Below, in pieces: positions 16,502-26,117 of a stretch of 64,000 bases of DNA. Origin of the DNA: Psychrobacillus insolitus (GTDB lineage: Bacteria > Bacillota > Bacilli > Bacillales_A > Planococcaceae); the NCBI RefSeq assembly GCF_003254155.1, contig NZ_QKZI01000001.1, positions 372,001-436,000 on the forward strand, written 5' to 3'. The notes below the pieces were generated by a model, which saw only the letters and a list, made by a program, of their open reading frames with translations, had not been told where the DNA came from and did not search any database. Each line of letters opens with the position of its first letter. Position 1 is the stretch's first letter. A program made the translations under genes and the position numbers.

Positions 16502-18073
16502 TTGATTATTGAAGAAAATCATGAACTCATACTAACAGATGAACAAGGAAAAGCATTTATTACGTTGAAGGTAGATGGATACACATTAAAAAAACTTGAT
16601 CAAGTTATTCAAGAATACCCACGTTTAAAAGTATCCAATTTCATTGCACTTAAAAAAGCAATAGCAGAAAAGTCAGTGGAACCTATTGAAATAGGTTTTT
16701 GGAATGAAAGTATAGAATTAACAATTAGTAATGACTTTATGCAAGCATCTCTTACAATCCGTGAAACGTTACATCATATAAAAAAACATATGATCGATAT
16801 ACAATCTTCTATAAAGAAATTATTACAAGAACATCATATAATACATGGAATTCAACCGTTCGATTTACTTTCTCTTTCAGTAGGAAAAGCATTTATTATT
16901 GCGCAAGGACTTGAACCTCAAGAAGGAGAACCGGCTCAAGTTAGATATCTGGAGCCAGCTGAAAAGAAACCTGTAATTCGAGAAGATGGTAAAGCAGATT
17001 ATTTTGATATGAACTTTATTTTAGAAATACATGAAGGTTCCTGGCTTGGTGAGAAAATACCATCAAAAGAAGGGGGAAATGGATTCAATATCTTGGGAGA
17101 AATCGTTCCTGGAAAGAAAGGGAAGGATTTACTGTTAAAATATGACCCGAAGTCTGCTTATGAGGTGGAAGAAGACGGTAAAATTGTTCTTCGGTCAAGG
17201 TTATCGGGTGTCATTGGTGAGGTCAATGGTATGCTCTCTGTAAAGAAACATCTTATAATCGCAGGGGATCTCGGGCTTGAAACTGGTAATATTACATTTG
17301 ATGGTTCAATTCAAATTAAAGGAACTGTCATGGCTGGCTATTCTGTTGTTGCCACAGGAGATATTTCGATTGAATCTTTAGAGGGCGTTAATGCTGCCAA
17401 ATTGATTAAATCCACAGAAGGGGATGTCTTTATTAAAGGAGGTATTTTTGGTAAAGGAGAGACAATGGTTGAAGCTTGTAAAAATATTTATATTAAACAT
17501 GTGAATGATTGTACGCTTGAAGCAAAAGGAAATGTTATTATCGGTTTCTATGCAATTAGCTCAAATATAAGTGCGCATGAAGTGATTTTAGATGAACGAA
17601 GAGGAAAAATAATTGGTGGAAAAACCTTGGCAATTCAATCTATATTGGCTGCATATTCTGGGAATGATCTAGAAAGAAAAACGGAATTAATAGTCCAATC
17701 GGTTGATCGTTTACTATTAATAGATCAGATGAAATGGAATGCAGAAAAATCGGTAAAGCAAAATTTAGAAATTACGAAGTTAAGCGCTCAAGTTGATCAG
17801 TTAGAGCAACTTAAAAATAATATGAATACACATCAAATTGCTGTATATCAACAAACGAAACAAAAGCTGCATAACATGGAAAGTGAAGCGAAAGAAATAA
17901 ATTATGAACTTCAAAAGCTCAAGAAACTAATTCAAGAAGCAAAAATTAGTTTTATCCAAATTACAAAAGAAGCAAATGCTGGAACTGTTATTCAAATTGG
18001 CAGTAAAATATCTACTCTGTCAAAAAGAAAAAATGGTAAATTTCTGTTAGAAAATGGGGAGTTAAATGTCTAG
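16502..18073 (+). CDS. FapA/DUF342-family protein
   Basis: 523-aa member of the FapA (DUF342) family. An N-terminal domain (about 1-90), a central beta-helix rich in short hydrophobic strand repeats (about 175-380: GVIGEVNGMLSVKKHLIIAG, GNITFDGSIQIKG, GDVFIKGGIFGKG, GNVIIGFYAISSNISA), and a C-terminal coiled coil (about 400-490). FapA has been linked to polar flagellar assembly in Vibrio, but the Bacillales members lack a proven role; bactofilin-like assembly is conceivable. TTG start at 16502, 11 nt after GAGGGGT; no better start lies upstream. It overlaps the GP-PDE gene by 8 nt, so the two are translated together. Confidence 0.8.
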   Translation: MIIEENHELILTDEQGKAFITLKVDGYTLKKLDQVIQEYPRLKVSNFIALKKAIAEKSVEPIEIGFWNESIELTISNDFMQASLTIRETLHHIKKHMIDIQSSIKKLLQEHHIIHGIQPFDLLSLSVGKAFIIAQGLEPQEGEPAQVRYLEPAEKKPVIREDGKADYFDMNFILEIHEGSWLGEKIPSKEGGNGFNILGEIVPGKKGKDLLLKYDPKSAYEVEEDGKIVLRSRLSGVIGEVNGMLSVKKHLIIAGDLGLETGNITFDGSIQIKGTVMAGYSVVATGDISIESLEGVNAAKLIKSTEGDVFIKGGIFGKGETMVEACKNIYIKHVNDCTLEAKGNVIIGFYAISSNISAHEVILDERRGKIIGGKTLAIQSILAAYSGNDLERKTELIVQSVDRLLLIDQMKWNAEKSVKQNLEITKLSAQVDQLEQLKNNMNTHQIAVYQQTKQKLHNMESEAKEINYELQKLKKLIQEAKISFIQITKEANAGTVIQIGSKISTLSKRKNGKFLLENGELNV

Positions 18074-18785
18074 GATTCCTGTATATGCACATAGAGGCGG
18101 ATCTGTAAAAAATGTAGAGAATTCTTTAAGAGCGTTTCAAAATGCTGTTGCTATAGGCGCAGATGGAATTGAAATAGATTTGCAACTGTCTGCGGATGGA
18201 GTTGCTTTTGTAACCCATGATCTTGACTTTTTTCGTTTAGCAGGCAACAAACGACGTATAACAGACATGCTAGCAGAAGAAGTAATGCAATTGAAATTAG
18301 GTAAGGTATTCGTGCGCAAATTTTTTGGAAGTCGTGTCTTGACATTCGATGAATTTCTACATTTTATTGCTCCAACTAGATTGAAGTTAAATATAGAATT
18401 AAAGGAATCTTTTTTAGGGAAAAACGAGAAAATCAGAGAAGTAGTAGAAAAAGCGAAAATCATTCAAGATGTTCATTTTTCATCTTTTGAGTTTAGCGTA
18501 TTACAAACAATTCACGCGATGCAACAAAATGTGCAAACGGCGTTTATTGGAAAAAAGAATTCTGATTGGGACTATATATTTGCGATAAAAGAGTTAGATG
18601 CTATTCATTTAAACAAGAAGTTTTATGGCACGAATCTTATGTTTGCTATATGGAACGCAGGTTTTCCGATACGATTCTATAATGTAATTGGAAACGAAAC
18701 GTATATCGAAAACCCACATGAATGTGTCATAGGCTGGATTACTGATTATCCGGAAAAAATAATAGCAAAAGAAAAAGGAATCTGA
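18066..18785 (+). CDS. yqiK: Glycerophosphodiester phosphodiesterase family protein
   Basis: GDPD-fold enzyme expected to hydrolyse glycerophosphodiesters to glycerol 3-phosphate and an alcohol. Active-site motifs are HRGG (residues 9-12), ENSLRAF, the metal-binding EIDLQLSADG and the catalytic THD with its context FVTHDLDF, then LNIELKE (Glu metal ligand). 239 aa, no signal peptide, so cytoplasmic. The gene sits where yqiK lies in B. subtilis, upstream of yqzF-bkdR. It shares a bidirectional terminator with the convergent yqzF. Confidence 0.88.
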   Translation: MSRIPVYAHRGGSVKNVENSLRAFQNAVAIGADGIEIDLQLSADGVAFVTHDLDFFRLAGNKRRITDMLAEEVMQLKLGKVFVRKFFGSRVLTFDEFLHFIAPTRLKLNIELKESFLGKNEKIREVVEKAKIIQDVHFSSFEFSVLQTIHAMQQNVQTAFIGKKNSDWDYIFAIKELDAIHLNKKFYGTNLMFAIWNAGFPIRFYNVIGNETYIENPHECVIGWITDYPEKIIAKEKGI

Positions 18786-18812
18786 CTGTTTAAAGTCAAG
18801 ATTCCTTTTTCT
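18774..18812. terminator. Bidirectional terminator between yqiK and yqzF
   Basis: AAAAAGGAATCTGACT / AGTCAAGATTCCTTTTT pairs with one bulged base; T-rich on both strands and located exactly between two convergent stops. Confidence 0.85.
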
Positions 18813-19038
18813 TTTGAAATCGAGGAGCTACTTTGCCATTTTTTCGATCTCTGTTCAATAAAAATCCGGCAAAAAAGCCTAATCCTAAAACAGTGAAAAG
18901 TATTCCACATATAAATTGAAACCATAAGGCGCCAGGAAGAATATGTACTCCGAAAAATGTGTCTCTTATTAGTTTAATCCCAAATGCAGCTAATATTCCA
19001 GGAATTAATAATACGATTAAAGCAGCTAAACGAGCCAT
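18796..19038 (-). CDS. yqzF: YqzF, DUF2627 membrane protein
   Basis: About 80-aa protein with two transmembrane helices (about residues 3-21, LAALIVLLIPGILAAFGIKL, and 35-62, ALWFQFICGILFTVLGLGFF) and a basic tail, the DUF2627 pattern. Function unknown. The synteny (between yqiK and bkdR) is conserved. Of several candidate starts (GTG 19047, ATG 19041, ATG 19038) the last is 8 nt from AGGAG and begins MARLAAL as in relatives. Confidence 0.85.
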   Translation of the reverse strand: MARLAALIVLLIPGILAAFGIKLIRDTFFGVHILPGALWFQFICGILFTVLGLGFFAGFLLNRDRKNGKVAPRFQKKKES

Positions 19039-19111
19039 CATAATCACTCCTGTTGTCGTCTATTAACAGACGCTTTTCTTTACCAATTTAATTTTACATG
19101 TGAGTTTATGA

Positions 19112-19140
19112 TTGTCAACTAATGAATTTTGCGTTATGAT
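19112..19140 (+). promoter_or_regulatory. Sigma-A promoter of bkdR
   Basis: TTGTCA, 17-nt spacer, TATGAT, about 50 nt before the bkdR start codon and divergent from yqzF. Confidence 0.65.
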
Positions 19141-19190
19141 AAACGAGTAGTGCAATTAGTTGCAGTTAAATAACGGAGGTGTGCATATTA

Positions 19191-21211
19191 TTGCAAAATG
19201 TATTGATTATAGGTGCAGGTAAAGGTGGATATGCATTACTGAAGTTAATTGAACTAGCTGATTACCTTCAAGTTATTGGAATTGTTGATCATAATGTTAA
19301 TGCTCCTGGAATTGTTTTTGCCAGAGAAAAACAAATTTCTACTTATACAGAATGGAAACCTTTACTGGATCAAGACATTCAGATTATGATTGATATGACT
19401 GGAAAGGCAGAAGTATTTGAAGAGTTATTAGCAAATAGACCCTCGACTGCAGTATTAATACCAGGAGCAATAGCGAATTTAATTGTTAGTTTATTTGAAG
19501 AAAAAAATAATTACATCCAAATTATAGACAATAAAAAAATGATGCAAGAGTTAATTTTCAACTCGATTGAAGAAGGTATGATTGGAATCAATGAACAGGG
19601 TATTGTCAACTTTTTGAACAAGAGTGCAGCGAAAATGACAAAAGTACCAGCCGAAGAGGCAATAGGAAAGCATGTGTATGATGTCATCTCTCAAAGTGAA
19701 TTACCTAAAGTATTTGAATTCGGTCGAATTGAACTAAACAAAGAACTTACACTTGAAAGCGGTATCAAAATAGTAACTTCTAGATATCCTATGGTAAATG
19801 AAGATGGAAAAAAATTGGTGCTTTCGCGGTTTTCAAGGATATTACCGAAGTAGTTCGATTAGCAGAGGAAATAACAAATTTAACAGAAATACAAACAATG
19901 TTAGAGGCAATTATTCAATCTAGTGATGATGCTATTTCAGTTGTTGATGAGAATGGTAAGGGAATATTGATCAATCCGGCATATACACGCATTACTGGCT
20001 TTAGTGAGGATGAAGTGATTGGCAAGCATGCAACAGCAGATATTTCTGAAGGTGAAAGTATTCATCTGAAAGTGTTACAAACTCGAAAACCAATTCGAGG
20101 AGTAAATTTACGTGTTGGGAAAGAAAAAAAAGACGTGATTGTAAATGTTGCACCTATTATCGTGAATAACCATCTTAAGGGGAGTGTAGGTGTTATTCAT
20201 GATATGACGGAAATGCGTTCTTTGATGAAAGAACTGGATCATGCAAGAACGCTTATCCGTTCGCTTGAAACTAGTTATTCATTTAAGGATATTATTGGAC
20301 AATCCCCCAAAATTAAATTTGCGATAGAACAAGCGAAACTAGCAGCAAGTGTACCAGTAACAATCCTCTTAAGGGGAGAGGTTGGTTCTGGCAAGGATCT
20401 ATTTGCACATGCTATACATAGTGAAAGCGATCGTAAGTTCAGTAAATTTGTACGAGTAAATTGTAGTTCTTTAGAGGAATATCAATTAGAACGTGAATTA
20501 TTTGGTTTTGAAGATGATGGTAATTGTTCTAAAGGATTATTTGAAGAAACAAGTGGTGGAACGATTCTTTTAGATGAAGTTGGGGAACTTACGAAAAAGA
20601 CACAAGCAAAAATTTCACATGCTCTAAGAGAAAAGTCCATTATTCGAGTTGGTGGAACAAAATCCATTCCGGTAGATGTTCGAATTATAGGAGCAAGCAG
20701 TTTAAATCTAGAAAAGGCAATGCGAGAAGGAACATTTAGAGAAGATTTCTATTTCCAGTTAAACAGAATGCCAATTCATGTACCTTCCTTGAGGGATAGA
20801 AAAGAAGATATTCCGTTAATTGTGGATGATTTACTAGGGAAATTAAATAAAGAAATTGGGAGAAGTATTGAAGGACTGACTAAAGTTGCTCAAGAAAGCT
20901 TACTTCAATATGAATGGCCAGGGAATTTAAGAGAACTTGAAAATGTCATTAGCAGGACGATGATTTTCATGCAATCGAATGAGCGTTTATTAGATGAACA
21001 TCATCTACCTAAACAAGTTTTAGTGCATACTACGGATGAATTTGATGATGAATCTATTGGTACGCTAGCAGAACAAATGGATGAAATGGAGAAAAAAGTA
21101 TTGCTCAATGCATTAAGGGTATGCGAGGGAAATAAGTCGCAGACGGCGAAGAAGTTAAATATTTCGCTAAGAACACTCTACTATAAATTGGAGAAATATA
21201 ATCTCGTTTAA
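19191..21211 (+). pseudogene. bkdR: BkdR, NtrC-like activator of the bkd operon: frameshifted and lacking GAFTGA
   Basis: Domain order: an N-terminal Rossmann-like domain (VLIIGAGKGGYALLKL), PAS domain 1, PAS domain 2, AAA+ domain, Fis-type HTH (NKSQTAKKLNISLRTLYYKL). The frame breaks in an A7 run at 19808-19814: one further A would restore ...GKKIGAFAVFKDITEVVRLAE..., joining the two halves perfectly. Independently, the AAA+ domain keeps Walker A (GEVGSGKD) and Walker B (GGTILLDEVGEL). It has only nine residues (FEDDGNCSK) between ELFG and GLFE, where sigma-54 activators carry the GAFTGA loop, and its FREDFYFQLN replaces the usual second arginine finger by Gln. Start TTG 19191 (GGAGG 11 nt upstream). 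The frameshift may be a homopolymer sequencing error; the missing loop cannot be. Confidence 0.85.
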
Positions 21212-21216
21212 CTTTA

Positions 21217-21262
21217 TTTTCGCAAATATTTTTTTGCGAAAAGGCTATTGTAGGAGTAACTA
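21217..21262 (+). promoter_or_regulatory. Inverted repeat and possible promoter in front of bcd
   Basis: A perfect 10-bp inverted repeat TTTTCGCAAA / TTTGCGAAAA (21217-21242) starts 6 nt after the bkdR stop. It has no T tail on either strand, so an operator is likelier than a terminator. Its right arm overlaps TTGCGA (21234-21239), which stands 17 nt from TAACTA (21257-21262), a fair sigma-A promoter. No -12/-24 (TGGCAC-N5-TTGC) element is present before bcd. Confidence 0.5.
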
Positions 21263-21330
21263 CACAGTTCAAGCAACTAGGGGTTTTTACACATATAGAA
21301 CAATTTTTTTACAATCGGGAGGAATTACAA

Positions 21331-22431
21331 ATGGAAATTTTCAAATATATGGAGTCGTATGATTATGAACAGTTGGTATTTTGCCAAGATAAAAACTCGG
21401 GGTTAAAAGCAATCATTGCTATTCATGATACAACATTAGGTCCAGCATTAGGTGGGACTCGTATGTGGAATTATGCAACAGAAGAAGAAGCGATTGAAGA
21501 TGCACTTCGTTTAGCTAAAGGAATGACTTATAAAAATGCAGCTGCAGGGCTGAATCTTGGTGGTGGTAAAACAGTGATTATCGGTGATCCTTTAAAAGAT
21601 AAAAACGAAGAAATGTTCCGTGCATTTGGTCGTTTTATTCAAGGATTAAACGGTCGCTATATAACGGCAGAAGATGTGGGTACGACTGTTGCGGATATGG
21701 ATTTAATTCATGAAGAAACAGATTACGTAACCGGTATCTCAGAAGCATTTGGTTCATCTGGTAACCCATCACCAGTTACTGCATATGGAGTTTATGTTGG
21801 GATGAAAGCCGCTGCAAAAGAAGCATTTGGAACTGACTCGTTAGAAGGTAAAACTATTGCGGTTCAAGGGGTTGGAAATGTTGCGTATACACTTTGTGAA
21901 TACTTACACAAAGAAGGTGCGAAACTAATCGTTGCAGATATTAACCAAGCTTCAGTTGACCGTGCAGTTAAAGCTTTTGGAGCAGTGCAAGTTGATGTAT
22001 TTGACATCTATTCTCAAGAGGCAGACATTTTTGCGCCGTGTGCACTTGGAGCAATTATCAATGACACGACAATCCCACAACTAAAAGTAAAAGTAATTGC
22101 AGGATCGGCTAACAACCAATTAAAAGAGTCCAAACATGGGGATTTAATTCATGCAATGGGCATCGCATATGCACCTGACTATGTGATTAACTCTGGTGGA
22201 GTAATCAACGTAGCTGATGAATTGAATGGCTACAATCATGATCGTGCAATGAACCGAGTTGCTGGTATTTATGACAAAATCGAAAAGATATTTGACATAT
22301 CTAAACGTGATGGAGTTCCGACGTATGTTGCAGCAGATCGTTTAGCAGAAGAAAGAATTGCACGTGTTAGTAAGTCACGTAGCCAATTTTTACAAAATGG
22401 AAAACATATATTAAATGGGCGTTCAATTTAG
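21331..22431 (+). CDS. bcd: Leucine dehydrogenase
   Basis: NAD-dependent oxidative deamination of Leu, Ile and Val to branched-chain 2-oxo acids. 366 aa with the Glu/Leu/Phe/Val dehydrogenase signature: [11 protein letters not shown], catalytic Lys in [20 protein letters not shown], the GGGK loop, and the Rossmann motif [18 protein letters not shown] with GGGAGG 8 nt upstream. First gene of the bkd catabolic cluster; ptb and buk, which surround bcd in B. subtilis, are absent. Confidence 0.95.
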   Translation: MEIFKYMESYDYEQLVFCQDKNSGLKAIIAIHDTTLGPALGGTRMWNYATEEEAIEDALRLAKGMTYKNAAAGLNLGGGKTVIIGDPLKDKNEEMFRAFGRFIQGLNGRYITAEDVGTTVADMDLIHEETDYVTGISEAFGSSGNPSPVTAYGVYVGMKAAAKEAFGTDSLEGKTIAVQGVGNVAYTLCEYLHKEGAKLIVADINQASVDRAVKAFGAVQVDVFDIYSQEADIFAPCALGAIINDTTIPQLKVKVIAGSANNQLKESKHGDLIHAMGIAYAPDYVINSGGVINVADELNGYNHDRAMNRVAGIYDKIEKIFDISKRDGVPTYVAADRLAEERIARVSKSRSQFLQNGKHILNGRSI

Positions 22432-22521
22432 AACAATTAAATACCAATGAGTGAAACGGCCGACTTTCAATAGCGGCCTTCTTCAAAAGATAAGAAAGAA
22501 TATAGAATTTCTGCAAAATCT

Positions 22522-22642
22522 GTCTAGCTCTAGCGCCTTGCCCCTCGGGGTCAAATGGGTAATCACTGCGGTGGCTGAGGAGCTGCCTCCTCGCGATTCC
22601 CCATTTGCCTGTCGGGGCAGTAATAGGCGCTTGCGCTTTTCT
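22522..22642 (-). repeat. Interspersed repeat family B, copy B2, inside the bkd cluster
   Basis: Reverse orientation relative to B1. Contains TAGCGCCTTGCCCCTCGGGG, the dyad GAGGAGCTGCCTCCTCGCGA, and ends AGGCGCTTGCGCTTTTCT. Nearly the same middle module is present in B5 near 54.4 kb. It separates bcd from lpdV and ends 6 nt before the lpdV ribosome site, so its hairpins would lie in the bkd mRNA. Confidence 0.75.
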
Positions 22643-22665
22643 CATTCAAAAAGGAGATGTTACGT

Positions 22666-24096
22666 GTGGCAAAGGAATATGATGTGCTAATTATTGGTGG
22701 AGGTACAGGTGGTTATGTAGCGGCTATTCGGTCTGCTCAGTTAGGTTTAACAACAGCTATTGTTGAAAAAGGATCGCTTGGAGGCACTTGTCTACATAAA
22801 GGTTGTATTCCAAGCAAGTCATTACTTAGAAGTGCAGAAGTCTATTCCACCACAAAAAATCATGCCGCTGATTTTGGCGTAATCACTTCCAAAGTAACAC
22901 TAGATTTCAGCAAAGTGCAAGCACGTAAAGAATCGATCGTAAATCAGTTACATCAAGGTGTTCAAGCGCTTATGAAAAAAGGGAAAATTGATGTGTATGA
23001 AGGTACTGGTAGAATGCTAGGACCATCTATATTTTCTCCTTCACCGGGTGGAACTGTTTCTGTTGAAATGAATAATGGCGATGAAAATGAAATGCTCATT
23101 CCCAAAAATGTTGTTATTGCTACTGGTTCAAGACCTCGTACATTACCTGGACTTGAAATTGATGGATCTTATGTCATGAGTTCGGACGAAGCACTTGAAA
23201 TGACTGAACTACCTGGATCTATACTTATTGTTGGTGGTGGTGTAATAGGTATTGAATGGGCATCTATGCTACATGATTTTGGTGTAGAAGTAACGGTAAT
23301 AGAGTATGCAGATCGTATCATTCCAACAGAAGATCATGAGATATCTAAAGAAATGCAAAAGCTGCTAGAAAAAAAAGGAATTACATTTGTGACAAGTGCA
23401 AAAGTTCTACCGGAAACGCTTCAAAAAGAAGAAAACCAAGTAACCATTTCTGCTAAAGTAAATGGAGAAACAAAAACTTTTACTGCTGAAAAAATACTCG
23501 TTTCAGTTGGACGTCAAGCGAATGTAGAAGGAATCGGTATAGAGAATACAGATATAGTAGTAGAAAATGGATTTGTTCAAGTATCGCAAACATTCCAAAC
23601 GAAGGAATCGCATATATATGCTATTGGAGACGTAATCGGTGGTCTTCAACTTGCGCATGTTGCAAGTCATGAAGGAATTACAGCAATAGAGCATATTGCT
23701 GGGAGTAAAGTTACACCAATCGACTATAAATTAGTTTCTCGTTGTATATATTCAAATCCAGAAAGCTCGAGCGTTGGAATTACAGAGCAACAAGCAAAAG
23801 AGCAAGGGTATGATGTGAAAGTTGGAAAGTTCTCTTTTAAAGCAATAGGGAAAGCACTTGTTTATGGTGAATCAGACGGGTTTGTTAAAATTATTGCAGA
23901 CAAGGAAACGAATGATATTTTAGGTGTGCATATGATTGGACCACATGTGACTGATCTGATTTCGGAAGCAGGGCTTGCAATGGTCCTAGACGCAACTCCA
24001 TGGGAAATAGCACATACGATTCATCCACATCCAACTTTAAGTGAAATCATGGGAGAAGCAGCTTTAGCGGTAGATGGAAAAGCAATTCACATGTAA
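22666..24096 (+). CDS. lpdV: Dihydrolipoyl dehydrogenase (E3) of the branched-chain keto-acid complex
   Basis: FAD enzyme that re-oxidises the dihydrolipoyl arm of BkdB. Motifs: FAD-binding YDVLIIGGGTGGYVAA, redox disulfide GGTCLHKGCIPSK, NAD-binding ILIVGGGVIGIEWAS, FAD motif IYAIGDVIGG, and the C-terminal catalytic HPHPTLSE. GTG 22666 is chosen: AAAGGAG ends too close to ATG 22657, and MAKEYD matches homologues. 476 aa. Confidence 0.94.
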   Translation: MAKEYDVLIIGGGTGGYVAAIRSAQLGLTTAIVEKGSLGGTCLHKGCIPSKSLLRSAEVYSTTKNHAADFGVITSKVTLDFSKVQARKESIVNQLHQGVQALMKKGKIDVYEGTGRMLGPSIFSPSPGGTVSVEMNNGDENEMLIPKNVVIATGSRPRTLPGLEIDGSYVMSSDEALEMTELPGSILIVGGGVIGIEWASMLHDFGVEVTVIEYADRIIPTEDHEISKEMQKLLEKKGITFVTSAKVLPETLQKEENQVTISAKVNGETKTFTAEKILVSVGRQANVEGIGIENTDIVVENGFVQVSQTFQTKESHIYAIGDVIGGLQLAHVASHEGITAIEHIAGSKVTPIDYKLVSRCIYSNPESSSVGITEQQAKEQGYDVKVGKFSFKAIGKALVYGESDGFVKIIADKETNDILGVHMIGPHVTDLISEAGLAMVLDATPWEIAHTIHPHPTLSEIMGEAALAVDGKAIHM

Positions 24097-24110
24097 AAGG
24101 GGGAATTCTA

Positions 24111-25121
24111 ATGACAACAAATCGTCACGAAGAAGTTGGTTTAACAAATGATGACGTACTGAAAATGTTCGAAACAATGCTTATGGCACGTAGAATTGAT
24201 GAACGTATGTGGTTATTAAATAGAGCAGGAAAAATTCCTTTCGTTATTTCATGTCAAGGACAAGAAGCAGCTCAAGTAGGAGCGGCTTTTGCACTAGATA
24301 ATACAAAGGATTATATTGCACCTTATTACCGTGATATGGGAGTTGTCCTTCATTTTGGAATGACAGCAAAAGATTTGATGCTTTCTGCTTTTGCAAAAGC
24401 AGAAGATCCAAACTCTGGTGGACGTCAGATGCCTGGACATTTTGGTCAAAAGAAAAATAGGATTCTGACTGGATCTTCGCCAGTTACAACGCAATTACCA
24501 CATGCTGTTGGGGTAGCGTTAGCTGCAAAAATGGAGAAAAAAGATTTTATTAGTTTTGTCACACTTGGGGAAGGTTCTTCAAACCAAGGTGATTTTCACG
24601 AAGGATTAAATTTTGCTGGTGTTCACCAGTTACCGTGTATCACAATGGTGGAGAACAATAAATACGCAATTTCAGTTCCTTTTGATCGACAAGTGGCTAG
24701 TAAAAATATTGCGGATCGTGCAATTTCTTACGGCATGCCAGGTATAGAAGTAGATGGGAAGGATCCAATTGCTGTATATAAAGTAGTGAAAGAGGCGGCA
24801 GATCGTGCTCGTAGTGGTGGAGGTCCAAGTTTAATCGAAGCAGTAATGTATCGTTTAACAGCTCACTCCTCAGACGATGATGATCGCCAATATCGTACAG
24901 CAGAAGATATTGCAGAAGGAAAAGCACTAGATCCGCTTATTTTGTTTTCAAAATACTTACGTGATTTAGATATTTTACCTGTAAAGCTTGAGAAAGAAAT
25001 CAATGAACGCATTATGGAATTAGTGAATGAAGCAACGGATTATGCAGAAGCTGCTCCATATGCTGATCCAGAAGATGCACTGAAACATGTATATGCTTCA
25101 ATTGACGGGGGGAACGAATAA
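24111..25121 (+). CDS. bkdAA: Branched-chain 2-oxo acid dehydrogenase E1 alpha
   Basis: ThDP-dependent decarboxylase subunit. Motifs: LMARRIDERMWLLNRAGKIP, GQEAAQVGAAFAL, the ThDP-binding block GEGSSNQGDFHEGLNFAGV with NNKYAISVP, and the phosphorylation-loop-like TAHSSDDDDRQYR. 336 aa. The stop overlaps the bkdAB start by one base. Confidence 0.94.
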   Translation: MTTNRHEEVGLTNDDVLKMFETMLMARRIDERMWLLNRAGKIPFVISCQGQEAAQVGAAFALDNTKDYIAPYYRDMGVVLHFGMTAKDLMLSAFAKAEDPNSGGRQMPGHFGQKKNRILTGSSPVTTQLPHAVGVALAAKMEKKDFISFVTLGEGSSNQGDFHEGLNFAGVHQLPCITMVENNKYAISVPFDRQVASKNIADRAISYGMPGIEVDGKDPIAVYKVVKEAADRARSGGGPSLIEAVMYRLTAHSSDDDDRQYRTAEDIAEGKALDPLILFSKYLRDLDILPVKLEKEINERIMELVNEATDYAEAAPYADPEDALKHVYASIDGGNE

Positions 25122-26104
25122 TGGCGATCATGTCTTATATAGATGCAATTACATCTGCGATGAGAGAAGAAATGACTCGTGACGAACGCGTTTTCGTTCT
25201 TGGGGAAGACGTTGGACGAAAAGGTGGCGTGTTCAAAGCAACGAATGGTTTGTATGAAGAATTTGGTGAATCGCGTGTGCTAGATACACCTCTTGCGGAA
25301 TCCGCGATTGCAGGTGTTGGAATTGGAGCGGCAATGTACGGGCTTCGTCCAATAGCTGAAATGCAGTTTGCTGACTTCATCATGCCCGCTATCAATCAAA
25401 TCATTTCTGAAGCAGCCAAAATTCGTTACCGATCTAATAATGACTGGACATGCCCAATTGTTTTTCGTGCACCTTTTGGTGGGGGGATTCACGGGGCACT
25501 TTATCATTCTCAATCTGTCGAAGCAATTTTTGCCAATACACCAGGATTAAAAATTGTTATTCCATCTACTCCTTACGATGCAAAAGGATTATTAAAAGCA
25601 GCGATTCGCGATGAAGATCCTGTTATGTTCTTTGAGCATAAAAGAGCATATCGTTTGATCAAAGGGGAAGTTCCAGATGAAGAATACACAATTGAAATCG
25701 GGAAAGCTGATGTAAAGCGTGTTGGAGAAGATATTACGGTTATAACATATGGACTTGCTGTTCACTTCGCACTGCAAGCAGCTGAACGACTTGAAAAAGA
25801 CGGGATTTCAGCGCATATTCTTGATCTGCGAACTATTTATCCGTTAGACAAAGAAGCAATTATAGAAGCTGCTTCAAAAACTGGAAAAGTGCTTCTTGTA
25901 ACAGAGGATAACAAAGAAGGTAGCATCATCGGTGAAGTAGCAGCCATTATTGCGGAAAATTGTTTATTCGATCTAGATGCACCTATCAAGCGTCTTGCTG
26001 GACCTGATATCCCTGCGATGCCATATGCGCCAACAATGGAAAAATTCTTTATGATTAATCCAGACAAAGTCGAAAAAGCAATGCGTGAGCTAGCAGCATA
26101 TTAG
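25121..26104 (+). CDS. bkdAB: Branched-chain 2-oxo acid dehydrogenase E1 beta
   Basis: Partner of BkdAA in the alpha2beta2 E1. Transketolase-like pyrimidine domain (VFVLGEDVGRKGGVFKAT, LAESAIAGVGIGAAMYGLRP, EMQFADFIMPAINQI) and C-terminal transketolase domain (VTEDNKEGSIIGEVAAI). 327 aa. TAATG junction with bkdAA; a Shine-Dalgarno-like GGGGGG stands 10 nt upstream. Confidence 0.94.
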   Translation: MAIMSYIDAITSAMREEMTRDERVFVLGEDVGRKGGVFKATNGLYEEFGESRVLDTPLAESAIAGVGIGAAMYGLRPIAEMQFADFIMPAINQIISEAAKIRYRSNNDWTCPIVFRAPFGGGIHGALYHSQSVEAIFANTPGLKIVIPSTPYDAKGLLKAAIRDEDPVMFFEHKRAYRLIKGEVPDEEYTIEIGKADVKRVGEDITVITYGLAVHFALQAAERLEKDGISAHILDLRTIYPLDKEAIIEAASKTGKVLLVTEDNKEGSIIGEVAAIIAENCLFDLDAPIKRLAGPDIPAMPYAPTMEKFFMINPDKVEKAMRELAAY

Positions 26105-26117
26105 GGGAGGGTTAAGA

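Noticed and set aside
21211-21331. Sigma-54 (-12/-24) promoter before bcd, expected from B. subtilis.
   Set aside because: No TGGCAC-N5-TTGCA-like sequence is found in the 120 nt upstream; a sigma-A-like pair fits better.
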